From NCBI RefSeq assembly GCF_000211815.1, contig NZ_GL890924.1, positions 35,997-77,032 on the forward strand: DNA of 41,036 bases, written 5' to 3'. Position numbers and translations under genes: made by a program. Origin of the DNA: Moorena producens 3L. Lineage in GTDB: Bacteria; Cyanobacteriota; Cyanobacteriia; Cyanobacteriales; Coleofasciculaceae. Below the pieces are notes generated by a model. It saw only the letters and a list, made by a program, of their open reading frames with translations, was not told where the DNA came from and did not search any database. Positions 9,183 to 16,211 of the stretch are shown piece by piece (the stretch's first letter is position 1; every line of letters begins with the position of its first letter).

Positions 9183-9266
9183 GGTGGTGCGTACGGGGCG
9201 GATTATCCCGATCCGGGCGTTGAGGCCAAAAATCAGAGGCTTTCCGCCCCTAACGCACCCTACGTA
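9183..9266. repeat. Dispersed palindromic repeat, family B, copy 1
   Basis: An element of about 84 bp bounded by GGTGCGTACGGGGCGG and CCGCCCCTAACGCACC, which are near-complements and would form a long stem with an irregular loop. Related copies lie at 12459-12538, 13949-14028 and, truncated, near 37118-37176. It sits between the convergent SDR and ATPase genes, where it could act as a bidirectional stem-loop. Confidence 0.8.
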
Positions 9267-9275
9267 ACTACTCAT

Positions 9276-9320
9276 TTCTAAATTCTAAATTCTAAATTCT
9301 AAATTCTAAATTCTAAATTC
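9276..9320. repeat. Heptamer tandem repeat (AAATTCT)
   Basis: Six copies of the A/T-rich heptamer AAATTCT run right up to the stop codon of the ATPase gene. Confidence 0.88.
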
Positions 9321-9321
9321 T

Positions 9322-10581
9322 TCATTCTTCTTCATCTGACTGCTCTGACGGAGGCAAAAGTAGAGGATTTCCTTGATATTCCGCTGCTTTATCCGTAGGT
9401 AAACGACGCACTAAGTCAAATTGGATTAATTTATCTAAAATCGGTAAAACTTGAGTAAACTGTTGAGCTTTAAGACGCTTGAGGTCATCCATGGTTACGT
9501 TTTCATCGGATAGCACCCCTTTTTCTAAAACTAAGTCAAGGACATAATAATCTTCAGGAGTTAATTCTGACTGACCACGCAGTTTCTGACTGACATACTC
9601 TAAACCTTGCTGAAATACCTCTGGTGTAATCTTTTCTGCTTGTAAATCCGCTGCTTTCAGTAATACATAATTACCAATGCGATTAAACCAACGGGGTATC
9701 CCCTGGGAATGTGCGCACAGATTTCTAGCGGTTTCTAGAGTGAAGGGATGAACCGCATCAGGATTAGTTTCGTCTTTGCTGGTTTTGTTAATCCGGGCGC
9801 TAGCGAGATAGTTAATTAACATTTGATAAGTGGTGGGTTGGTCTAATGCTTTAATCTCTAATGCTAAATCAAATAATCCTCGTTCAGAGATCAACAAATC
9901 CCGAGTCAACCCGGAAGGATGCCCAGTCAAAATAAACCAAGCATCACCTTTGAGCATGCCTTGAGCATCGTGCAATAGTTGACGCACCTTAGCTGGGTCT
10001 TGTTTATCTAAGTCATCGATAGCAATCACCACACGACTATACTTTTCCAGCGCCCTTTCCAATAAGTCTTGAAAAGTGAGGGTGGGAAACTTTGGGGCAT
10101 TAACGGGTTTTGATTCCGTTTCAATACTTCCCCCAACCATTGGAATTTTTACATCAAACTTGGTCTTGGTTTTGCGAGTCGATTCACTCATCAATCCCAT
10201 GTTGTTTAACAGTTGTTGCGCCCACTCATCCTCTGGCATATGTCGAGCTAGGGCAATCAAAGCAGCGGTTGCTAAATCAGTTTCAAAGGGTAGACTGATA
10301 TAGGTAGCGAGAGTATCTTTACTTTTTCGTTGTAAGACGCTCAAGACTTCTAAAATAAATGCTGTTTTACCAATCCCAACGGAACCGTAGACTAATATCC
10401 GCTTCCGTTCGCGACCCCGCAACAAATGAAATATCGTCTTTAACTCCTGGGTGCGACCTGTGAAAACTTGGTCTAGGTTTGATACCAAGCTAGAAGCACT
10501 TTCAGAAAAAGGAATGTCTTTAAGATTCCAGCTAGTAAAAATTTCGTCGGTTTCATCCCAAAGTTTATCGGCTTCACTCAT
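9322..10581 (-). CDS. AAA-type ATPase, Orc1/Cdc6-like
   Basis: A 419-residue P-loop ATPase. Walker A is GSVGIGKT at 66-73 and Walker B is VVIAIDDLD at 184-192. A sensor-1-like ILTGH lies at 217-221, and an arginine in IPRWFNRIGNY suits a sensor-2 position. The C-terminal 90 residues look like a winged-helix domain, and the tail is acidic (SDEEE). The overall layout matches AAA_16/Orc1-like ATPases, which in bacteria often act as switches in DNA-related or defence modules. It starts only 2 bp after the stop of the upstream TPR gene, so the pair is almost certainly one operon with translational coupling. No nuclease, protease or TIR domain is fused to it. Its role is unknown. Confidence 0.85.
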   Translation of the reverse strand: MSEADKLWDETDEIFTSWNLKDIPFSESASSLVSNLDQVFTGRTQELKTIFHLLRGRERKRILVYGSVGIGKTAFILEVLSVLQRKSKDTLATYISLPFETDLATAALIALARHMPEDEWAQQLLNNMGLMSESTRKTKTKFDVKIPMVGGSIETESKPVNAPKFPTLTFQDLLERALEKYSRVVIAIDDLDKQDPAKVRQLLHDAQGMLKGDAWFILTGHPSGLTRDLLISERGLFDLALEIKALDQPTTYQMLINYLASARINKTSKDETNPDAVHPFTLETARNLCAHSQGIPRWFNRIGNYVLLKAADLQAEKITPEVFQQGLEYVSQKLRGQSELTPEDYYVLDLVLEKGVLSDENVTMDDLKRLKAQQFTQVLPILDKLIQFDLVRRLPTDKAAEYQGNPLLLPPSEQSDEEE

Positions 10582-10583
10582 GG

Positions 10584-12401
10584 CTATGGCTTGGTTTTTA
10601 TTTTGTTAATTACTTGGAGGAGTTGTTGAATATTATCAATTCCTTGGTTATTCTTAATTGTATGACAAATTTCATAAGCTTGGGTTAGTTCTTGTCGGGC
10701 ATCGTCGATAAAGCCAATGGAAATCATCAGCATGCCTAATCCCGTTTTGCAGATAGCTATTCCTGGTTGATTATTGAGATGATTGTAGATGCGGAGAGCG
10801 TCCCGGTAATTCATCCGGGCTTTGTCTAGGTTCATGATTAAATGATGGGTGCGGGCAATGTGGTATATTGAATCCGCAAGGGCTTCTAGATTTTCGGTTT
10901 GGCGATAGATAGCGAGACTTTGCTCTAAGCGGGATAGCCCATCATACCAGCTTCCTTGCTGAACCAGCAGTTTACCAATATTACGTTGGATGTCTGCCCA
11001 ATATTCGGGAAATGCTTCACGGGTGTAGATTTCTGAAGCATTTTGATAGGATGCGATCGCATTTTCCAGATTCTCTGCACTATTTCCTAGTATTCTCTTA
11101 CTGTAGGCATTACCCAGGTTATATTGAAAAATTGCCCAATTTTCGGGCAAATCTTGTTTGGTGATAACTGACAAAGCTAGTTGGTATGCTTCAATGGCTT
11201 TTTCGAGATTATCAGCTTTATCTCCACGAATTCTGTAAAAGTAGGCATAGCCCAGGTTATTTTGAGTCATTGCCCAATCTTTTGGCAAGTCTTGTTTGCT
11301 ATAAACGGACAAAGCTAGTTGGTATGCTTCAATGGCTTTTTCAAAATTATCAGCTTTATCTCCACTGATTCTGTAAATGTAGGTGATGCCCAGGTTATTT
11401 TGAATCCTTCCCCAATATTGGGGGAAATCTTCTTTGATATAAACGGACAAAGCTAGTTGGTATGCTTTAATGGCTTTTTCGAGATTATCAGCCTGATCTC
11501 CACGGATTCTGTTACTGTAGGCAAGACCCAGGATAGCTTGAGTGCTTGCCCAATATTGGGAGAAATTTTGTTTGGTGATAACTGACAAAGCTAGTTGGAA
11601 TGCTTCGATCGCAAGTTCAAGATTATCAGCTTTATCTCCATGGATTCTATTACTGTAGGCATAGCCTAGGTTATTTTGAGTCCTTGCCCAATCTTCGGGA
11701 AAGTCTGATTTGGTATAAACGGACAAAGCTAGTTGGTATGCTTTAATGGCTTTTTCGAGATTATCAACTTTATCTCCATTGATTTTGTCACTGTAGGCAT
11801 AGCCCAGGTTATTTTGAGTCCTTGCCCAAGTTCCCGGGTTACTTTTACAGTTTATAACTGTTAGTATTATTTCGTAACCAGCAATAGCAATTTCGATGTA
11901 ATTTGCTTTATTGCCCAGGGGAAAATTGCTGATAAAATTGCTGAATTTGCCAATAACTATAGCAATAAAATCTGCTGTTTCTGGTTCCGCTTCTGAGAGT
12001 TGATAACTTGCCCAGTTTTTTAAGATATCGATAAAGTTATGATCGAGTTTGTCTAGGTTTTCTTCCAGGAGTGGGTATACTACTGTGGGGTCGCTATTGC
12101 TGTACGCAGTTGCTAGCAATACCTCTTTCAAGAATTCCAGATAGTCTTCGGATGAAGGATTAACTAAGGTATAGGATTCTGAAATTATTTCTAAAAGCTG
12201 ATTCCTGAGACTAGCTAAAAAGTCAGCAGCGTTTTGGTTGCCATCGGCTGCTAGTTTTTCTGCTTCTTGTGCCATTACCTGCAATAACCATGCATCCACT
12301 AACTCGCGGTTGCTCTCAATAATTTTAACTACTTCACCGCTGGGACAAGTTAGCAGTTCCTGGATAAATTCGAGGTATGCTTGTCTTCTTTCTTCGTCCA
12401 T
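10584..12401 (-). CDS. Tetratricopeptide repeat protein, paralogue 2
   Basis: A 605-residue helical protein whose first 190 residues match those of the TPR protein at 6799-8121. Six 46-residue TPR-like units follow (NLGYAYSNRI-GDKADNLE-AI-AYQLALSV). A C-terminal block of more conventional 34- to 40-residue TPRs occupies about 490-600, including ADSIYHIARTHHLIMNLDKA. This block is absent from paralogue 1. The 138-bp DNA units are very alike, so copy number may vary between strains. The ATPase gene follows after 2 bp. The likely role is a scaffold or sensor for that ATPase; this is inference from the operon alone. Confidence 0.86.
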   Translation of the reverse strand: MDEERRQAYLEFIQELLTCPSGEVVKIIESNRELVDAWLLQVMAQEAEKLAADGNQNAADFLASLRNQLLEIISESYTLVNPSSEDYLEFLKEVLLATAYSNSDPTVVYPLLEENLDKLDHNFIDILKNWASYQLSEAEPETADFIAIVIGKFSNFISNFPLGNKANYIEIAIAGYEIILTVINCKSNPGTWARTQNNLGYAYSDKINGDKVDNLEKAIKAYQLALSVYTKSDFPEDWARTQNNLGYAYSNRIHGDKADNLELAIEAFQLALSVITKQNFSQYWASTQAILGLAYSNRIRGDQADNLEKAIKAYQLALSVYIKEDFPQYWGRIQNNLGITYIYRISGDKADNFEKAIEAYQLALSVYSKQDLPKDWAMTQNNLGYAYFYRIRGDKADNLEKAIEAYQLALSVITKQDLPENWAIFQYNLGNAYSKRILGNSAENLENAIASYQNASEIYTREAFPEYWADIQRNIGKLLVQQGSWYDGLSRLEQSLAIYRQTENLEALADSIYHIARTHHLIMNLDKARMNYRDALRIYNHLNNQPGIAICKTGLGMLMISIGFIDDARQELTQAYEICHTIKNNQGIDNIQQLLQVINKIKTKP

Positions 12402-12458
12402 TTTTACTTATTCAGCTATTAGCTATCAGTGCTCAGCGGTCAGCTATCAGTTTGACCT

Positions 12459-12538
12459 GGTGGTGCGTTACGGGACGGACTCTTCCAAGACTGACTACCT
12501 ATAAAATGATGCCGAGCCCGTCCCTAACGCACCATACG
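12459..12538. repeat. Dispersed palindromic repeat, family B, copy 2
   Basis: Bounded by TGGTGCGTTACGGGACGG and CCGTCCCTAACGCACCA, which pair over about 16 bp. It lies upstream of the TPR paralogue 2 operon. A separate GGGGGGTTAGGGGGGAT motif, which recurs at 31095-31111, follows at 12565-12581. Confidence 0.82.
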
Positions 12539-12627
12539 CCTACTCTTTTCCCCCCTTTTTTTAAGGGGGGTTAGGGGGGATCAAAACTCCCATTAATAAC
12601 TTCTATAAGTATAGCAATTAATAAAAA

Positions 12628-12669
12628 AATTCGGTCAAGCTCAGATAAACTCTAATACTTGACCGAATT
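12628..12669 (-). terminator. Stem-loop with T-run, possible minus-strand terminator
   Basis: A perfect 12-bp stem AATTCGGTCAAG/CTTGACCGAATT encloses an 18-nt loop. Read on the minus strand, the stem runs into TTTTTTTAT. It could end leftward transcripts coming from the small gene at 12962-13195, about 290 bp away. The stem is not very G/C-rich and the loop is long, so a mobile-repeat origin is also possible. Confidence 0.5.
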
Positions 12670-12894
12670 ATATTGTGTAAACCTCAAAACGTACAGCTAA
12701 GCTGCACTTAAACCATATAACTCCTGATTAATTGTACATTATTCCCGAGTTAGTCAGCTATCAGCGTGTCGCGTATCAGCCAAAGGCTTAGCCTGCGCGT
12801 AGCGCAATCGGTGCTTTTGAATAAAATAAGCTGACGGCTGACCGCTGACGGCTTGCTGATTTATACCCCTCCCCAAAAAAACGTTCATTCTTCA

Positions 12895-12950
12895 TTCTTC
12901 ATTCTTCATTCTTCATTCTTCATTCCTGGTCGCCAGGGCGACGCCCTGGC
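12895..12950. repeat. CATTCTT heptamers and GCCAGGGC hairpin
   Basis: Four to five copies of CATTCTT (12895-12926) are followed by a perfect 8-bp hairpin GCCAGGGC-GAC-GCCCTGGC (12932-12950). It lies directly beyond the stop codon of the small minus-strand gene. There is no T-run, so I do not call it a terminator. Confidence 0.7.
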
Positions 12951-12961
12951 AATTTACTATC

Positions 12962-13195
12962 CTAATCTACGTAAAAATATCGAATCAAAGTCACCATAAC
13001 CTCACCAGGATTTCCGGTAGGTTCGGGAGTGCTCCACTCGTCGGGATAAGCGTATTTAAGAGAATAGATGGTAAGAATTGTTTTCCGAACTTGTTCAGGA
13101 GAACCGACCAAGATGTGCTTGGCTTTCTTAGCTTTGCGACCTTGGTTTTCAGGGTTTTGATTGTCATCAGGGTTTGAAGGAAAGTTTGTACTCAT
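12962..13195 (-). CDS. Small hypothetical protein
   Basis: A 77-residue protein I do not recognise. The first 27 residues are hydrophilic and probably disordered (NPDDNQNPENQGRKAKKAKH). Residues 28-77 look folded, with alternating hydrophobic residues (HILVGSPEQVRKTILTIYSL) and an aromatic end (YSLKYAYPDEW, then VTLIRYFYVD). The non-repetitive composition and ordered C-terminus argue for a real gene rather than chance. No clear ribosome-binding site precedes the ATG. It has no operon partner and lies between repeat blocks. Confidence 0.6.
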   Translation of the reverse strand: MSTNFPSNPDDNQNPENQGRKAKKAKHILVGSPEQVRKTILTIYSLKYAYPDEWSTPEPTGNPGEVMVTLIRYFYVD

Positions 13196-13295
13196 GAATC
13201 GTTATTGGTTTAAAACGCTTACATTATTAATATATCAATTTATTAATCTCTGGTCAAGGGGTTTAGGAATTTTTTTTTATTACCAAATAGCGACG

Positions 13296-13790
13296 ATTAA
13301 TCGTAGGGTGGGCAGTGGATGAAACCAATAAAATCGGATCGGAATCGGTTGGATATGCACTGCCCACCAACAGTTTTAATAAAATTAATCGTAGGGTGGG
13401 CAGTGGACGAGACCAATAAAATCGGATCGGAATCGGTTGGATATGCACTGCCCACCAACAGTTTTAATAAAATTAATCGTAGGGTGGGCAGTGGACGAGA
13501 CCAATAAAATCGGATCGGAATCGGTTGGATATGCACTGCCCACCAACAGTTTTAATAAAATTAATCGTAGGGTGGGCAGTGGATTAAACCAATAAAATCC
13601 GATCGGAATCGGTTGGATATGCACTGCCCACCAACAGGGATTTAATTAGATATTAATCGTAGGGTGGGCAGTGCTCTATCCGATAGAGCACTGCCCACCC
13701 TACATGTATATCTGGCTGGTGGGCAGTGCTCTATCCGATTTTCAACTATTACTATCCCTTAATAAACCACTGCCCACCCTACATCATATC
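13296..13790. repeat. 88-bp palindromic tandem array
   Basis: Four units begin at 13296, 13384, 13472 and 13560, exactly 88 bp apart. Each opens with GTAGGGTGGGCAGTG and closes with CACTGCCCACC, so each can form its own hairpin. Two diverged hairpins follow (13652-13705 and about 13715-13790) with GTGCTCTATCCGATAGAGCAC or a variant inside. Copies differ at only a few positions, mainly in the stretch after GCAGTGGA and in one CGGATCGG-to-CCGATCGG change. Reading frames through the array on both strands are by-products of the repeat. Confidence 0.92.
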
Positions 13791-13948
13791 TACATCAGAA
13801 CTCAATTTGTAACGTTTTGCAACTATGGCCAAAATGGCGGGACAGATTGAGCCTATTGTTCCATTTTTTAGATAGGTCTGGGATTAGCAACATCTCAAGT
13901 CTGATTGATTACTTATTTGATATAGGGGTTTCTAGCCTAATCAGACCC

Positions 13949-14028
13949 GGTGGTGCGTTACGGAACCGGCTGTCCCAATAGTGGGAACCGAAAAAATGAG
14001 GGCGAGCCGGTTCCTAACGCACCCTACG
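13949..14028. repeat. Dispersed palindromic repeat, family B, copy 3
   Basis: Bounded by GGTGGTGCGTTACGGAACCGG and CCGGTTCCTAACGCACC, with TGAGGGCGAGCC in the loop as in the copy near 37150. It is followed by heptamers at 14034-14090. Confidence 0.82.
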
Positions 14029-14033
14029 TAACT

Positions 14034-14090
14034 GTTCCCTGTTCCCTGTTCCCTGTTCCCTACTCCCTATTCCCTATTCCCTATAAACAT
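14034..14090. repeat. Heptamer tandem repeat (TTCCCTG/TTCCCTA)
   Basis: About eight copies of TTCCCTG and variants TTCCCTA and CTCCCTA end 26 bp upstream of the RTX protein start. Confidence 0.88.
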
Positions 14091-14115
14091 ACATTTCATT
14101 AATAGGAAAGTAACC

Positions 14116-15231
14116 ATGATAGTAATCAACGATAGCGACAATTCCAATTCACACCCAAACCCATTGCCTACTCCGGTACCACTACCAGAACCAAATCCGA
14201 ATGATCCTACTGGTTCTATTGGCAATTATGTTTGGTTAGACAGCAACAGAGATGGTCTCCAAAATGAGCCTCCTGAAAATGGTGTCAATGGCGTTACTGT
14301 TAATCTCTTCGACATCAACGGTAACCTAATCCAGACAACTACTACGAATGATGATAATAATGAGAATCCTGGTTTCTATCTATTTGAGAATATCCCGGAT
14401 GACCTTTCTACTCGTTATACCCTGGAATTCGTTGCACCGGAAGGGTTTACTTTTACTACCCAAGATAATGACCCACGACAGTTTATTGATACCGATAGTC
14501 CCATAGATAGTGATGTTGATCCCAATACCGGTCGTGTTACTATCGGTCCGATCACTCGATTCTTGCCAGAAGGGATTGACCAATTGGTATGGGATGCTGG
14601 TCTGGTGCCAGTTAAACCAGGGTCAACCGGTACCCCAGGGGATGACAAACTGATTGGTACTCGTCGTAATGACCACATTAGTGGTGGAAAGGGTAACGAT
14701 ACTATTGTCGGTCGTGGTGGTAATGATACCCTCTCCGGGGATGGAGGCAAGGATGTAATTAAAGGGGGTGCTGGTAAGGATGTGCTTGATGGTGGCACTG
14801 GTCGTGACACGATTAATGGTGGTCGTGGTAATGACACGATTAATGGTGGTGGTGGTAAGGATCGTTTAGTGGGTGGTCGTGGTAATGACCACATCACTGG
14901 TGGTGGTGGTGATGACAGGATTAATGGTGGTCGTGGTAGTGATACGTTAGTTGGTGGTGCTGGTCATGATCAGTTTTTGTTCACTAAGGGCAGTAGCTTC
15001 CGCCATGGTGACGTGGATGTGATCGAGGACTTTGAAATTGGTGCAGATCTGATTAAATTGAAGGGCTTTGGTGCCATTGATCCTCAACAGTGGTTTCATA
15101 GAGCAGTAAAATCTGGTATCCTATCTGACAGTGACAAGGGTGTTGTTCTTTCTCCTAAGACTGGTGGAACCCTTGTGATTGAGGATGTGCATCTAGATCA
15201 ATTGAGTGGTGACGATTTCCAATTGGTATAG
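14116..15231 (+). CDS. SdrD B-like plus RTX calcium-binding repeat protein, probably secreted
   Basis: A 371-residue protein with four parts. Residues 1-33 are a proline/asparagine-rich linker (PLPTPVPLPEPNPNDP). Residues 34-162 form one SdrD B-like (Cna-B-type) domain beginning GSIGNYVWLDSNRDG. Residues 173-288 hold a run of GGxGxDxhx nonapeptides that bind calcium as a beta-roll. A C-terminal domain has the usual VDVIEDFEIGADLIKL motif. No N-terminal signal is visible. RTX proteins normally leave by type I secretion using a C-terminal signal, which fits, but no exporter is in the window. AGGAAAG just upstream of 14116 supports the start. The place next to the exopolysaccharide locus suggests an extracellular matrix or sheath role (inference). 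Confidence 0.85.
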   Translation: MIVINDSDNSNSHPNPLPTPVPLPEPNPNDPTGSIGNYVWLDSNRDGLQNEPPENGVNGVTVNLFDINGNLIQTTTTNDDNNENPGFYLFENIPDDLSTRYTLEFVAPEGFTFTTQDNDPRQFIDTDSPIDSDVDPNTGRVTIGPITRFLPEGIDQLVWDAGLVPVKPGSTGTPGDDKLIGTRRNDHISGGKGNDTIVGRGGNDTLSGDGGKDVIKGGAGKDVLDGGTGRDTINGGRGNDTINGGGGKDRLVGGRGNDHITGGGGDDRINGGRGSDTLVGGAGHDQFLFTKGSSFRHGDVDVIEDFEIGADLIKLKGFGAIDPQQWFHRAVKSGILSDSDKGVVLSPKTGGTLVIEDVHLDQLSGDDFQLV

Positions 15232-15294
15232 AATAGATTTCTTGCAGAAGTAGGGAATAGGGAACAGAGAACAGGGAACAGGGGATAATAGTAG

Positions 15295-15486
15295 AACAGG
15301 CATCTTGCCTGTGGTGCTATGGGCATCTTGCCCGTGGTGGAATGGGCATCTTGGTAGAACAGGCATCTTGGCTGTGGTGCCATGGGCATCTTGGCTGTGG
15401 TGCCATGGGCATCTTGCCCGTTTCATTTCCGGGCAGGCAGGATGCCCACCCCACTCATATTCATTCGAAGATTCAGCAATGCCGTT
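15295..15486. repeat. Dispersed repeat family D: GGGCATCTTG repeats and hairpin
   Basis: Six GGCATCTTG units spaced by GTGGTGCCAT-type linkers end in a hairpin. GGGCATCTTGCCCG pairs with CGGGCAGGCAGGATGCCC. The stretch from the hairpin through AGATTCAGCAATG recurs at 37713-37796, and the unit array recurs at 37032-37103. No gene is seen here. Confidence 0.82.
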
Positions 15487-15575
15487 TGGATTAGCGCTAC
15501 CACCATCCACAAACAGGTAGTTAGGTGTGCATCAAGACAAGGTCGTTTAAATGCGCGACAGCTTACCAAAAATTT

Positions 15576-15810
15576 AGGGACTATTTGGGTTGGGAAGTGA
15601 TTAACCGGAAATGATCTAATATCATGTCCGGTGCTTTCGGTAGTGTTCATAGTTTTCTGAAAAATTTGTCTGGAAATAATTTCACGCTTTTTTAAGTTGA
15701 GAGGAATTCACAAACTATTCACACACTAGTGTTATCACTTTCTAAATCCAGTAGCTATTCAATTTTTGATAACTATCCGGATTTAGAGTTTTGAAGGTGT
15801 ATTACTAATC
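15576..15810 (+). promoter_or_regulatory. Left copy of mirrored upstream element of the EPS locus
   Basis: This 235-bp stretch matches the reverse complement of 33854-34087 at about 88% by hand alignment. It lies upstream of the wzc-like gene, in the same orientation relative to that gene as the other copy is to the wbpM-like gene. It contains a conserved dyad at 15604-15632 (ACCGGA-TCCGGT arms), the directly repeated motif ATTCACAAACTATTCACA, and the conserved block ACTATCCGGATTTAGAGTT. A promoter or leader role is inferred. It could also be a dispersed repeat. Confidence 0.6.
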
Positions 15811-15897
15811 GGTATATTTGTTTAATTTCAAAATAATTACGTTTATTTTAGTTAGTTATTTACCTCAACCTTTTGTTGGTTTTATTTATGAGCACCA

Positions 15898-15945
15898 CTC
15901 AAATAGAAATGCTATGGGGAATCATACCCAGAATCAGCACTGCCC
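15898..15945 (+). promoter_or_regulatory. Left copy of 48-bp mirrored proximal block
   Basis: 45 of 48 bases match the reverse complement of 33295-33342 (it begins CTCAAATAGAAATGCTATGG). It ends 266 bp before the wzc-like start, and the mirrored block ends 231 bp before the wbpM-like start. The rest of 15811-16211 shows no gene. Confidence 0.6.
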
Positions 15946-16211
15946 AGGGGGATAGGGTTTGACGTTTTTGTTCTAACTAAATAATATCTAATTTAAATGC
16001 ACAACAACTTACTCATGATCACTATAGCCTTTGTAATGGAAAGCTTTTGGCCATAACTACTTAATGCTACAAGCTCAAGTGCGGAAAGTGGGGTATTAAT
16101 TTTCCTGATTATCTAGTTAGCACTTGTAGTATTAATCAGCGTTTACTCAAGTGAAATTCGTTTTCACTCTAGATAGAATAGTTCTCGCTCACCAGAACTA
16201 CTTAACAGAAC

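Noticed and set aside
12541..12581. Intrinsic terminator at the C-run/G-run segment
   Set aside because: The CCCCCC and GGGGGG tracts could pair, but there is no following T-run, and the GGTTAGGGGGGAT motif recurs as a dispersed repeat.
13263..13624. Overlapping open frames on both strands with identical peptides
   Set aside because: They are created by the 88-bp tandem array and repeat its period exactly.
14415..14897. 160-codon minus-strand frame
   Set aside because: It is antisense to the RTX repeats, and its proline/serine-rich product is the complement of the glycine/aspartate codons.
15193..15650. Several open frames after the RTX gene
   Set aside because: They lie on family D repeats and the mirrored leader and show no family resemblance.
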